A stretch of 64,000 nt of DNA from an uncultured Chlorobiaceae bacterium (GTDB lineage: Bacteria > Bacteroidota > Chlorobiia > Chlorobiales > Chlorobiaceae). Every line of letters begins with the position of its first letter. Position 1 is the stretch's first letter. Location of the stretch: the NCBI GenBank assembly GCA_903940125.1, contig CAJAJL010000077.1, forward strand, positions 24,895-88,894, written 5' to 3'. Positions 21,448 through 31,348 of this stretch are shown here, one piece after another. A model generated the notes under the pieces. It ran no database searches and was not told the DNA's origin. It saw nothing but the letters and a program-made list of their open reading frames with translations. The translations under genes and the position numbers were made by a program.

Positions 21448-23490
21448 TCAGAATGAGAGAGTACATCCAACATGGAATGAACCGGGAGAGCTTGTAGCTC
21501 GTTCGTCGTTCCCACTGCTGTAGACCTCTCGATCACCATACCAGGCCATCTCGTATCGTGCTGCAAGCTTCATATACGGCATGGTCTGCCATGATGCGAG
21601 AAGAAAAACTGATTTTCCGCGACCGTTGTAGAGACCGAGAGTCGAGGTCAGTGGCAGATCATCTTCATAAGCATAGAGTGCTGCATCGTAATCATCAGTA
21701 TTGAAGATGGTAAAACGTCCTTTTACAGTACATTTTCCAGTATGGTAAGCTGCCTGCTGATAGATAAGCCATCCATTGAATGCTCTGTCACCGGAAAGAT
21801 ATTTTTTGACTGCTTTTTTCACTTCGCCCCGGGTTCTCACATGAATGCCGGGGGAAACCTCTCCATCGAAATCCAGCCTGCTGCGATTGGTAATTTGCGG
21901 AAGCGCTGACCAGAGCGGTTTGCTGGCAGTACCTTGATTGGCCTGTTCTTCTTTAGCTTTATGCTGCAGTTGGAGATTCCAACTGACCGCTTGTGATTGC
22001 TGCCATGTCATGAATAGTCGAAAATCATTACCTTCGGAGGAGAAGTGACAATGATCGTCAAGCACGGGGAAGGTGAAGAGGTCATAATAGCCTCCAACTG
22101 CAAGTCTTTCGGTCACTTTTGCCTTGATGCCCAGATAGTCTCCTTCCTCGTTTGATGCCCCGTCTCCCCTTTCGGCAAACGCTCCTGCAAAAGGTGAGAA
22201 ATAGTTACCGCCATATCGTCTGAGGGAAGCTATTGTGCTGACGCCATGAAAAATTTCATACTCTGCGCCCGCAGTCCATGATGCATCCCCGGGTTTTTCG
22301 GAAAATGCCGCTTCGGCAAAGAGGTTTATCGTTCCCAGTGAGCAATCCGTTTCTATACTGTAAAGGGTTGCTGAAGATTGCTCCCCTGCTGCTGCATAGG
22401 GTTGAAGCTTGCTGAGCGGTTCGGAATAGTGGTAGTTGAGCACGGTGCCGCCAGCCTTGCCGCTTATGAAGTCAGTTTGATAATGATAGAGCAGATGCGC
22501 ACCTGAGAGGGTTTCAATAATGTTGTCTTTTCGGCTTATTTCAAGCAGAGTACGGTGGTTCCCTGATTCATCAAAGCTGGTAATTAACCCACTGGTTTTA
22601 TTGATGACAGCATCAACATGATTTACAGAATAAAACGAGGTAACTTCGAAAGGATTAAGCTTCAGAGTCGTTGCGGCACCTTGCAGAAAGCCGCATTCGG
22701 AGCTTGATGCATAGGGCGATAGTGACTTCGATGAAAGCCTGACACTTCTGGTGGGATCGGAGCCCTTTGCGAAATATCGGTTCTGTCCAATGAGCAGCCC
22801 TTCGCCAAAATTCAGCCGATAGTTGCCGATAACAGCATTTTTTATCATGCCAAGGTCATAGACATGGATGCTCAGTGATGTAAAGTCGGCAAGGTCGGGT
22901 TCTCCGATATCTTTTTCCTGTACAAGAGTTGCTTCGAGATGAGGAACAGTAAACTGCTGGCGATTATAGAGTTTGTAGTTTTCACCGCTGTATGCACCGT
23001 TCAGTATGCCTTTACGTTCGGTCGTTTCCCAGAACAGGCGACTGTTGAGCGTGATTTTTGCCGCTTTCGAGCCTGATGCTGGTGTTAGCGGGAAAACCTG
23101 ATTTTTTTGTAACTGAATATATGGCGCAATAGCTGCCGTTTTCTCTTTTCCGATAAGCGTCTCAAGCTCCTGCAGAGAAAGAACCGATCCTTTGCCAGTG
23201 TGAGAAAGAATGGTGTGAGCATCGAATGAGGTCAGCCAGGGAAGTTGTCGCAGTTCATCAACATCTGCAACATTAAGAGAAACAGGGTTGTTTTTCAAGT
23301 TCTCAATTAATTGGAAGAGCTGCTCAAGATTTGATTCAGATTCAGCGCTGTCGAAAAGCTGCTGAAGGGCAGGATTTTCAGCATGAAGAAGTTGAAGAGG
23401 GAAAAAAGCAGGTGTCAGAAAACATAAAAACGTCATGACCTGGAAAAATACATGACGTTTAAAAGCAATGAAAAGCTGTTTCATAACCAT
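21448..23490 (-). CDS. Helix-hairpin-helix domain protein, probable outer-membrane beta-barrel
   Basis: Signal-like N-terminus; HhH motif LNVADVDELRQLPWLTSFDAHTIL; long alternating-strand region ending in aromatic HVGCTLSF. Confidence 0.7.
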   Translation of the reverse strand: MVMKQLFIAFKRHVFFQVMTFLCFLTPAFFPLQLLHAENPALQQLFDSAESESNLEQLFQLIENLKNNPVSLNVADVDELRQLPWLTSFDAHTILSHTGKGSVLSLQELETLIGKEKTAAIAPYIQLQKNQVFPLTPASGSKAAKITLNSRLFWETTERKGILNGAYSGENYKLYNRQQFTVPHLEATLVQEKDIGEPDLADFTSLSIHVYDLGMIKNAVIGNYRLNFGEGLLIGQNRYFAKGSDPTRSVRLSSKSLSPYASSSECGFLQGAATTLKLNPFEVTSFYSVNHVDAVINKTSGLITSFDESGNHRTLLEISRKDNIIETLSGAHLLYHYQTDFISGKAGGTVLNYHYSEPLSKLQPYAAAGEQSSATLYSIETDCSLGTINLFAEAAFSEKPGDASWTAGAEYEIFHGVSTIASLRRYGGNYFSPFAGAFAERGDGASNEEGDYLGIKAKVTERLAVGGYYDLFTFPVLDDHCHFSSEGNDFRLFMTWQQSQAVSWNLQLQHKAKEEQANQGTASKPLWSALPQITNRSRLDFDGEVSPGIHVRTRGEVKKAVKKYLSGDRAFNGWLIYQQAAYHTGKCTVKGRFTIFNTDDYDAALYAYEDDLPLTSTLGLYNGRGKSVFLLASWQTMPYMKLAARYEMAWYGDREVYSSGNDERATSSPGSFHVGCTLSF

Positions 23491-23526
23491 TCCGGGTTTT
23501 GTGCATTAACAAAACCGGCTGATGGT

Positions 23527-24270
23527 TTATTGGCTTTCCGTCAACTTGTAGAGTTCCTGAACCTCATTACGGCTCAGATATCGCCATTCACCACGCCGGA
23601 GTTCACCAGCCTGGAGACCTGCATAAGCAACTCTTTCAAGCCGTTTAACCTCAAAACCGAGGGTTTCGAACATTCTTCGTACCTGGTGATTCTTCCCTTC
23701 ATGAATGCTCAGCAATACCTGCATGCCATCGTCGAGTATTTTTGCCCTGCAGGGACTAACCTTTTCCCCGGTGTCTTTTAAACGCATTCCCCCTGTCAGC
23801 TGCTGCAGAAGATTTGGCGTAAATTTTTCATTAAGGACAGCAATATACTCTTTTTTTACATTTGACGAAGGATGCATAAGTTTATGTGCAAGGGTACCGT
23901 CGTTGGTCAAAAGAATAACCCCTGTAGTTTTTCTGTCAAGCCGGCCTACGGGAAAGACCCTTTCTTTGACGTCAATAAAATCGAGCACCATTTCACGATT
24001 TTTTTCGTCACTGTTAGTGGTAATTACATTTCGGGGTTTGTTCAAAAGAATGTATACCTTTCTTGCCTCGGGCTGAGCAAACCGCTCGCCATCGACAATC
24101 ACTTCGTCGCGAGACGGATTAACCATTATCCCCGGTGTTGTAATTACTGTGCCGTTTACCATTACACGCCCGGCAAGAACAAGCTGGTCGGCAGCCCTCC
24201 GTGAGGCTATGCCGCATGATGCCAGAAAACGGTTGATTCTGACTTCATCGTCTTTACTGCTGTTTTTCAT
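23527..24270 (-). CDS. Pseudouridine synthase (RluB/RsuA family)
   Basis: S4 domain (RINRFLASCGIASRRAADQLV) and VGRLDRKTTGVILLTNDG; NHQVRRMFETLG. Confidence 0.93.
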   Translation of the reverse strand: MKNSSKDDEVRINRFLASCGIASRRAADQLVLAGRVMVNGTVITTPGIMVNPSRDEVIVDGERFAQPEARKVYILLNKPRNVITTNSDEKNREMVLDFIDVKERVFPVGRLDRKTTGVILLTNDGTLAHKLMHPSSNVKKEYIAVLNEKFTPNLLQQLTGGMRLKDTGEKVSPCRAKILDDGMQVLLSIHEGKNHQVRRMFETLGFEVKRLERVAYAGLQAGELRRGEWRYLSRNEVQELYKLTESQ

Positions 24271-24896
24271 TCTTTTGTATCGTTTCCTCTTGATAGTTGT
24301 CGAGTGATTGTCTCTGCTTCACCCTCCTGCCGGGTCAAGTACTCCTGCTCTTCGTGCTCCTGGAGAATTTCTTTTATTTCGCGAAGTTTCGGCAGGTCTT
24401 TCAAGGAAGATAAGTGAAAAAGATCCAAAAATTCTCTGGTGGTTCCATACTGCAGTGGCTTGCCGGGAGAATCCGCCCTTCCTCGAACCTCTATGAAGCC
24501 GCGAAGCATAAGCCTGTCGATAGCATAATCGGGACTAACGCCGCGAATCTGCTGAATCTCTCCACGGGTAACCGGCTGATTATAGGCAATAACGGCAAGA
24601 ACTTCAAGAAGAGACTGCGAGAGCCTTCTGCGAATGTTAGGGGCAAGAAGTTTTTTCAGGATATCGCCGAATTCCGGTTTGGAAAGAAAACGGTATCCAC
24701 CGGCAATCCGGTGGATATGAAAGGTTCTTCCGGTAGAGGTATACTCAGCATTGAGCTGCTCAATAATTGACTGAAACTCACCGGAATCAAGATCCCTGCC
24801 GGTAACCTGTCTGATTGTCTGGAGGGTAACAGCTTCTTCAGAAGCAAAAATGACCGCCTCTATGTATTGCTGCAACTGCAGGTCCTGCTTCTGCAC
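24267..24896 (-). CDS. scpB: SMC-Scp complex subunit ScpB
   Basis: IEAVIFASEEAVTL, LLEVLAVIAYNQPVTRGEIQQIRGVSPDYAIDRLMLRGFIEVRGR. 4-nt overlap with the downstream rluB-like gene. Confidence 0.93.
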   Translation of the reverse strand: MQKQDLQLQQYIEAVIFASEEAVTLQTIRQVTGRDLDSGEFQSIIEQLNAEYTSTGRTFHIHRIAGGYRFLSKPEFGDILKKLLAPNIRRRLSQSLLEVLAVIAYNQPVTRGEIQQIRGVSPDYAIDRLMLRGFIEVRGRADSPGKPLQYGTTREFLDLFHLSSLKDLPKLREIKEILQEHEEQEYLTRQEGEAETITRQLSRGNDTKE

Positions 24897-24910
24897 ATTT
24901 TTCCTTTAGC

Positions 24911-25681
24911 CTATTTTGTCCGGGCAGTAGAGAAATTATGGTCGAGGCAAATGCCTTCTTCATAATTATACCATAACTGCTGACAGGGGAAGTTGTTTTC
25001 GTAAAGGGCCTTACCAATAATGACAGAATCTACACCGCAAGACTTAAGTTCATCGAGTCTTTTCAAATCCCCGGAATTGGTAACTCCGCCAGAAGCAGTG
25101 ATTTTCATCCCTGTTTTTTCTGCAAATTTTTTGGTGCTTTCATAACCAAATCCCTGCATCATGCCGTCTCGGGTTATGTCCGTATAAATCACCCGCTCAA
25201 TTCCCATCTCTTTCATCTGGAGTGCCAGATCGTAATCCTTCAAGCCACTGCTTTCAGTCCACCCTTTAATCTTAGGAACTCCGTTCTCGGCATCGATACC
25301 AACGACAATCTGTGATGGGCGATATGTTTTTAAAAGTTCTTCAATCAGTTTGGGATTGGTAACTGCAGCTGAGCCAATCACAACACGACCAACCCCGATA
25401 TCAAGATAACGCTTGACCGCATCGACAGAGCGAATACCCCCGCCGACCTGCACTGGAATATCAAGATTATTTAAAATATCCCTGATTTTCTCAAAATTGA
25501 CCATCTCTCCGGTAAGGGCGGCATCAAGGTCTACAATATGCAACATCTTGGCATTCTGCTTGCGCCAGATAATTGCCATGTCGAGTGGATTGTCGAGATA
25601 TATTTTTTTCTGGCTGAAATCACCTCGGGTCAACCTTACACACTTTCCGTCCTTTATATCTATAGCAGGAATAATCAGCAT
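24911..25681 (-). CDS. hisA: Phosphoribosyl-formimino-AICAR ribotide isomerase (HisA)
   Basis: MLIIPAIDIKDGKCVRLTRGD, VQVGGGIRS, TDITRDGMMQG, ASGGVTN. Start moved to the internal ATG at 25681. Confidence 0.95.
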   Translation of the reverse strand: MLIIPAIDIKDGKCVRLTRGDFSQKKIYLDNPLDMAIIWRKQNAKMLHIVDLDAALTGEMVNFEKIRDILNNLDIPVQVGGGIRSVDAVKRYLDIGVGRVVIGSAAVTNPKLIEELLKTYRPSQIVVGIDAENGVPKIKGWTESSGLKDYDLALQMKEMGIERVIYTDITRDGMMQGFGYESTKKFAEKTGMKITASGGVTNSGDLKRLDELKSCGVDSVIIGKALYENNFPCQQLWYNYEEGICLDHNFSTARTK

Positions 25682-25703
25682 AACAAAGTAAAAAGAATCG
25701 GTT

Positions 25704-26309
25704 TCAACACTCAGCAAAGTTTTTCAGAACTTGTAATCCGGCATCAGAACTTTTTTCCGGATGAAACTGAACTGCAAAAATACCATTTTTTTCGATAGCC
25801 GAACAAAAGTTTTTTCCAGCGAACCAGGTTGTTGCAGCGACAGCATCAAGTGAGACAGGCTCACAATAATAAGAGTGTACAAAATAGAAAAACGAGTGAT
25901 CCGGAATACCTCGAAAAAGAACACTCTCTTTCTGTTGATCAACCGAATTCCACCCTATCTGGGGTATCTTGTCAGTGTCGCTTATAAATCGCAGAACTCT
26001 GCCGGGAATCAGGTTCATTCCCTTGTAATCGCCCATTTCCTCACTGTCAGTCAACAGCAACTGCATACCAAGACATATTCCCAGGAGTTGTCCTCCTTTA
26101 TCGACATGTTCTGCAACTGCTTCGGTAAATCCGGATGCATTGAGGGACTCGATGGCCTGACCGAAAGCACCAACTCCAGGAAGAACTACCTTTCTATAAC
26201 CGGCAAGTTTACCGGGATCACTGCTGACGACAGCCTTGACACCAAGGTAGTCAAATGACTTGAGAACAGAACGAAGATTACCAGCACCGTAATCGGCTAT
26301 AAAAACCAT
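25704..26309 (-). CDS. hisH: Imidazole glycerol phosphate synthase glutamine amidotransferase subunit
   Basis: IADYGAGNLRSV, LLGICLGMQLL, VQFHPEKSSDAG. Confidence 0.95.
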   Translation of the reverse strand: MVFIADYGAGNLRSVLKSFDYLGVKAVVSSDPGKLAGYRKVVLPGVGAFGQAIESLNASGFTEAVAEHVDKGGQLLGICLGMQLLLTDSEEMGDYKGMNLIPGRVLRFISDTDKIPQIGWNSVDQQKESVLFRGIPDHSFFYFVHSYYCEPVSLDAVAATTWFAGKNFCSAIEKNGIFAVQFHPEKSSDAGLQVLKNFAEC

Positions 26310-26326
26310 AAAAACCCTTTAACAGT

Positions 26327-26377
26327 GCAGAAAATCAGCCGATAAAATATCTGCAACCGGACTGTCTGATTTTCTGC
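26327..26377. repeat. 12-bp perfect inverted repeat in hisH/sudB divergent intergenic region
   Basis: GCAGAAAATCAG (26327..26338) and CTGATTTTCTGC (26366..26377), 27-nt spacer. Confidence 0.8.
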
Positions 26378-26475
26378 TCATTTTTATATTTAATCAATAA
26401 TGCTTATTATAATGACTTTTTCACCTTAAAGGAAAAGCCGAAAAGCCTCTATCATCATACGAAATCGAAAAGCAA

Positions 26476-27312
26476 ATGCATAAGATTGTTTCTGCAATAT
26501 TTTTAGCTGAAAATATCAAAAAAATTGAAATAGAGGCGCCTCGCATTGCTAAAAAAAGAAAAGCAGGCCAGTTTATCATGATAAGGGTGGGCCAGTCGGG
26601 CGAAAGAGTCCCGCTGACGATTGCAGATTCTGATCCTGAAAAAGGCACCATTACCATCATTGTTCAGGGAATGGGTAAATCTACAAGAGAGTTGAACACA
26701 AAAGAAGCCGGCGACACCATCAGTGATATTGTAGGGCCGCTCGGAACCCCTTCACACATTGAGAAGTTCGGAACCGCCGTCAGTATCGGCGGTGGGGTTG
26801 GTACAGCAATTGCCTATCCGACGGCTGTCGCTCTTAAGGAAGCCGGGAATTATGTTATTACCATTAACGGTGCCCGGTCAAAAGAGCTTGTGATTCTTGA
26901 GAACGAGATGAAAGCAGTGAGTGATGAGGCATACATTACAACAGATGACGGCTCATACGGCTTTCATGGTTTTGTCACCCAGAAACTTCAAGAGCTGATA
27001 GATTCAGGGAAAACAATCGATTATGTCCTTGCCATAGGACCTATCCCTATGATGAGAGCAATTGCTGAGGTCACCCGGCCCTACAATATTAAAACCATGG
27101 TCAGTCTCAATCCAATTATGGTTGATGGAACGGGCATGTGTGGCGGCTGCAGGGTGACAGTGGATAATCAGATTAAATTCGCCTGTGTTGACGGGCCTGA
27201 ATTTGATGCGCATCAAGTCGATTTTACAAACCTTACTGACCGGAACAAACTGTACCTGCCGGAAGAAAAAAAATCGGCTGAAGCATTTGCACACAAATGC
27301 AACCTGCAGTAA
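26476..27312 (+). CDS. sudB: Sulfide dehydrogenase / NfnA-type ferredoxin-NADP reductase FAD/NAD-binding subunit
   Basis: PLTIADSDPEKGTITIIVQGMGKSTREL; C-terminal 2Fe-2S motif GTGMCGGCRVTVDNQIKFACVDGPEFDAHQVDF. Confidence 0.88.
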   Translation: MHKIVSAIFLAENIKKIEIEAPRIAKKRKAGQFIMIRVGQSGERVPLTIADSDPEKGTITIIVQGMGKSTRELNTKEAGDTISDIVGPLGTPSHIEKFGTAVSIGGGVGTAIAYPTAVALKEAGNYVITINGARSKELVILENEMKAVSDEAYITTDDGSYGFHGFVTQKLQELIDSGKTIDYVLAIGPIPMMRAIAEVTRPYNIKTMVSLNPIMVDGTGMCGGCRVTVDNQIKFACVDGPEFDAHQVDFTNLTDRNKLYLPEEKKSAEAFAHKCNLQ

Positions 27313-27429
27313 GCAGGAATACAATACCTGTTGGATTTATCACTCTGTCATCACGACTTTCCTGCCGTTGAACTTTGCAGGGATGGCTTTTTTTGTATAA
27401 ACACACCATCTTTTTTAATTGAAATAACT

Positions 27430-28875
27430 ATGGCCACACAACATATCACGACCAAAGAGCGCTTTGCCATTCCGCGCCAGGAAATGCCTGCTCAGAAAGC
27501 GGATGTCCGGAATAAAAACTTCAAGGAAGTGAATCTTGGTTATACACCTGAGCTGGCACAGAAAGAAGCGCTTCGTTGTATTCAGTGCAAGGATCCAGCC
27601 TGCATCAAGGGATGCCCGGTTAATATCAAGATAGATCAGTTTATCAAGCTTATAGCGGATGGCAATTTTCTGGGTGCAGCAAGAAAGATCAAGGAGGATA
27701 ATGTCCTTCCGGCAATCTGTGGAAGAGTGTGCCCACAGGAAGACCAGTGCGAAAAAACCTGCATTCTTACAAAAAAGCATACATCAGTTGCTATCGGAAA
27801 TCTGGAGCGATTTGCCGCCGATTACGAGCGTGAAACCGGTAATGTTGAGCTGCCAACCGTAAAAGCCTCTACCGGTAAAAAAATAGCGGTTATCGGCAGC
27901 GGACCGGCCGGACTCAGCTGCGCTAATGATCTTATCCAATTGGGCCATTCGGTCACGGTTTTTGAGGCGTTACACGAACTAGGGGGCGTTCTGGTCTATG
28001 GCATTCCCGAATTCAGGCTTCCTAAGGAGATTGTAAAGTCAGAAATTGACGGGTTAAAAAAACTTGGTGTCAACTTTATAACCAACGCTGTCGCCGGACG
28101 TTCGATTACCGTAGACGAACTGCTGAAAGAGGAGGGATTTGACGCTGTCTTTATTGGTGTTGGAGCAGGTCTGCCATGGTTTTTGGGTATCCCTGGTGAA
28201 AACCTTCTCGGGGTATATTCGGCAAATGAGTTTTTAACCAGGGTCAACTTGATGAAATCGTATCAATTCCCTGAAAATGATACTCCGGTGTTCAACTGCA
28301 AGGGGAAAAATGTGGCTGTGTTCGGGGGAGGCAATACCGCAATGGATGCTGTAAGAACTGCCAAAAGACTGGGCGCCGAGCATGCCTATATTGTTTACCG
28401 CCGTTCAGAAGCTGAAATGCCGGCACGTCTTGAGGAAGTGCATCACGCAAGGGAAGAGGGAATTGAATTCCTTATGCTTATGAACCCTTTGGAATTTGTC
28501 GGCAATGAACAACAGTGGCTTACTGGAGCCAAATGTCTCAGGATGGAACTTGGCGAACCAGACGAGTCCGGACGTCGACGTCCTGTGCCGATAAAAGGTT
28601 CTGAGTTCATTCTTCCTATCGATATGGCAGTTATTTCAATCGGTAATGGTTCGAACCCGCTTATCAAACAAACCACTCCTGATATCGAAGTGAGCAAGCG
28701 CGACACTATTGTGGTGGATATGAACACGATGGCCACATCCAAAGATGATGTCTATGCCGGCGGCGATATTGTAACCGGTGGAGCAACCGTTATTCTTGCC
28801 ATGGGCGCAGGTCGTACAGCAGCCAAAGCCATCCACGAAAAACTGACGGGTATTGAAACTGTGCAGCCAGTTTGA
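27430..28875 (+). CDS. sudA: NADPH-dependent glutamate synthase-like / SudA-NfnB subunit
   Basis: N-terminal Cys clusters (CIQCKDPACIKGCPVNI, CGRVCPQEDQCEKTC), two Rossmann folds (VIGSGPAGLSCA, VFGGGNTAMDAVR). Start chosen at MATQHITTKER. Confidence 0.92.
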   Translation: MATQHITTKERFAIPRQEMPAQKADVRNKNFKEVNLGYTPELAQKEALRCIQCKDPACIKGCPVNIKIDQFIKLIADGNFLGAARKIKEDNVLPAICGRVCPQEDQCEKTCILTKKHTSVAIGNLERFAADYERETGNVELPTVKASTGKKIAVIGSGPAGLSCANDLIQLGHSVTVFEALHELGGVLVYGIPEFRLPKEIVKSEIDGLKKLGVNFITNAVAGRSITVDELLKEEGFDAVFIGVGAGLPWFLGIPGENLLGVYSANEFLTRVNLMKSYQFPENDTPVFNCKGKNVAVFGGGNTAMDAVRTAKRLGAEHAYIVYRRSEAEMPARLEEVHHAREEGIEFLMLMNPLEFVGNEQQWLTGAKCLRMELGEPDESGRRRPVPIKGSEFILPIDMAVISIGNGSNPLIKQTTPDIEVSKRDTIVVDMNTMATSKDDVYAGGDIVTGGATVILAMGAGRTAAKAIHEKLTGIETVQPV

Positions 28876-28877
28876 CT

Positions 28878-29327
28878 TTAACGATGATGTCGGACATTTT
28901 GCAATGCAGTCCGCAACTGCTCGACCCGTCCACGATTGACTCCAAGGTCCGATATTCCGAGCCTTGAAGCCGATCGGACATGGATAACTCCTTCACTTGC
29001 ATTTAAGCGGAACTCGACGTCATCGATAAAGCCAAAAACAGGTACCGTAAAGGTCGACCAAAGATACTCTTTACCTTCATCATGCACTATGCCGCCCTGT
29101 TCTCCGATAACAGTCTTCAGATCCGCCCAGGCCTGCTCAGGTGAACCACTGAAGGCTAACGGGGCAATCTTGAACAACGGATTGGTGCTTTCACTGCTCA
29201 CACAGTTCGGTGTTCCAGGACATGCTCTCAGCTTTCCATCCACTAACTGCGGTTTTTCCTTGGGCTGAGGCCATAACCCTGAGAGCTGACTGGTTAGAGC
29301 TCCGACTGCATCACTGAATATATCCAT
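28878..29327 (-). CDS. DUF1499 domain protein
   Basis: ACPGTPNCVSSES and FGFIDDVEFRLNASEGVIHVRSASRLGISDLGVNRGRVEQLR, typical of DUF1499. Confidence 0.82.
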   Translation of the reverse strand: MDIFSDAVGALTSQLSGLWPQPKEKPQLVDGKLRACPGTPNCVSSESTNPLFKIAPLAFSGSPEQAWADLKTVIGEQGGIVHDEGKEYLWSTFTVPVFGFIDDVEFRLNASEGVIHVRSASRLGISDLGVNRGRVEQLRTALQNVRHHR

Positions 29328-29362
29328 GAATTGTTCTCCATTTTATTGAAATGCAAACCATA

Positions 29363-30205
29363 CTAACCCTCTATCCTCGAAGCCAGCTCTTCAGCCATCT
29401 TTTTATCAACAAGTTTAACAGTAATTTCGGCAATTTCACGAGCAGTATTGACATGAAAAACAGAAACCTCAAAAACATCGGCCATTCGGACAATTGCCGT
29501 TAAGTCTTTGATATATTTGCTGATCCCAAGAAAACTAAGGGGAAGAAGACACTTCACATGAAAGGGATTACTTAAAAAAATTCCGTAAGGCTTGACCTTC
29601 AGGACTGTACCGGTAAAGAGTTCGCCGATATCGGGAAGTCGCACAGAAAATTCCTGCTCACTGCCTGCAAGAGCACCCTCAAGACGAGATGGATCACCCT
29701 GCCTGACCTGTTCGATTCGTTCTTTCAGAACTGAGATATCACCATATACTATACCGGGTTCGGCAAGCAGCTCTCTTGCGCTTAAGCCCTGAGTAGAATA
29801 AACGATAACCTCTTTTCCTTTCTCTTTCAAAGCCCTGAGTAAAGGAATAAAATCACTGTCGCCACTAAACAGAATAAACGTATCGTACTGATCTATACTG
29901 ATTAAGGCATCAACAACAAGTTCAACATCAAGGTTGCCTTTCATGACAATCACTCCTGTTTCCCTGTTGACAATTTTTTTGACCGATTTTGAGGTGATAC
30001 GATAGCCGTGTGCAATCAGCACTCTGGTGAATGCCGCATTTTCTTCAGAAACCGGTTCGGATGCCGGAACATAATAATTTGCCTGAACAGAGGCATACCC
30101 TGACATAAAAAATGACATCAGACGGGAAAAATCGATCTGCCAGCCAAGATGACGCTGGGTAAAAAACAGGTTTGCTCCGTCTATAAAAACAGCCGCACGA
30201 CCCAT
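29363..30205 (-). CDS. NYN (LabA/DUF88-type) nuclease-like domain with C-terminal S1-like domain
   Basis: AAVFIDGANLFF, FILFSGDSDFIPLLRALKEKGKEVIVYS; C-terminal GELFTGTVLKVKPYGIFLS...GISKYIKDLTAIVRMADVFEVSVFHVN resembling an S1 fold. Confidence 0.8.
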   Translation of the reverse strand: MGRAAVFIDGANLFFTQRHLGWQIDFSRLMSFFMSGYASVQANYYVPASEPVSEENAAFTRVLIAHGYRITSKSVKKIVNRETGVIVMKGNLDVELVVDALISIDQYDTFILFSGDSDFIPLLRALKEKGKEVIVYSTQGLSARELLAEPGIVYGDISVLKERIEQVRQGDPSRLEGALAGSEQEFSVRLPDIGELFTGTVLKVKPYGIFLSNPFHVKCLLPLSFLGISKYIKDLTAIVRMADVFEVSVFHVNTAREIAEITVKLVDKKMAEELASRIEG

Positions 30206-30311
30206 ACTCTCAGCTCCTTATATTATTCAGCTTTATATCTTCACTTTACTGTAAATAGTAAACATCAGAAGGGTATTAACCATTCACTTTTTACAAGGAA
30301 GGAGATTATAA

Positions 30312-31331
30312 TCATCGCCAGCTCATGATCTGCCTTGCAGCATCGGTAACTCTCGATGCAAGATAGGAGGTAAACGCCGGAGTGCTATTCAGACAGGGAA
30401 TAGATGTTGCCTGTCTGACGGATGAAGAGCAGAGAAGCTCTTCCGCCCGATGTATGGTTTCATTTCCATCGGCAAAATAGCCGCAACCAAAAAGATCTAC
30501 AGCAACAGAGCTTTCTGCTTTAAATATGGCCGAGATCTCTTCAAATGAAGGTTTTGTCCACTCTCCGCCGACATTGTGGTTGAGATAGACCGTCATTATT
30601 CTGGAGTAGGGATTTCTTGGATCACTGACCATCAGGGCCTTAAGGCGCTCTGCAAATGTCATAGTTTCTTCCCGACCGGTACGGAAAAGAGGAGTATCGC
30701 CCTTTGCATCTTTAACCAGGGTTCCATGAAAAAGAAGAAGCAGAACTCTTTTTTCCTCTTTTTCAGGCGAGAGTGCCTGGCCATGTCGGAAAGTATCCTC
30801 AAATAAATAATCACAGTAGATTGAGTGCAGCTTCGCATCGTTCCAAAACCTGCTGAGCACTTTTACTTTTCCAAGTTCCTCCGGGCTGCGAGTTGCTGCC
30901 AGACAGGAACAAAGCTGTCCACAGGAAAGTGTGTTGTCGATAGGCGACATGGAAACAATCACCTGTCCATCGTAGAATCGAGTCTCCTCAATAATTTTTT
31001 CGACGTAGGGCGGTGAGGCTGAAAAAGCTGAATATACCTCAAAATCGAATGCCATTGCAGATGATGATGCGTTCAGATACTGCTGCAGAGCGTCTGCCTG
31101 GTCACGCGTGATCCGATTATGCGGTGAACATTGTGCGTTGGTACGTGAGCGAACAAGCTTTTTTATCGATGACGTTACTGCTATCGTCTTCTGCAAAGAG
31201 CCGGAGATAGGCATGACCTGCGAAGCATGGGCCAGGGTCTGGCGTGTCACCCTGTAGTTTTCCATGAAACGGGTTGTTTCAGCCTCGCCATGCGCAGCAA
31301 GAATAACCGCAATTTTAGCTCTTGATGCCAT
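30312..31331 (-). CDS. Ferrochelatase-like (class II chelatase superfamily) protein
   Basis: LLLLFHGTLVKDAKGDTPLF, VDLFGCGYFADGNETIHRAEELL and IPCLNSTPAFTSYLASRV align in order with ferrochelatase conserved blocks, but divergent. Confidence 0.6.
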   Translation of the reverse strand: MASRAKIAVILAAHGEAETTRFMENYRVTRQTLAHASQVMPISGSLQKTIAVTSSIKKLVRSRTNAQCSPHNRITRDQADALQQYLNASSSAMAFDFEVYSAFSASPPYVEKIIEETRFYDGQVIVSMSPIDNTLSCGQLCSCLAATRSPEELGKVKVLSRFWNDAKLHSIYCDYLFEDTFRHGQALSPEKEEKRVLLLLFHGTLVKDAKGDTPLFRTGREETMTFAERLKALMVSDPRNPYSRIMTVYLNHNVGGEWTKPSFEEISAIFKAESSVAVDLFGCGYFADGNETIHRAEELLCSSSVRQATSIPCLNSTPAFTSYLASRVTDAARQIMSWR

Positions 31332-31348
31332 CAGCTGCAGTATTAATC

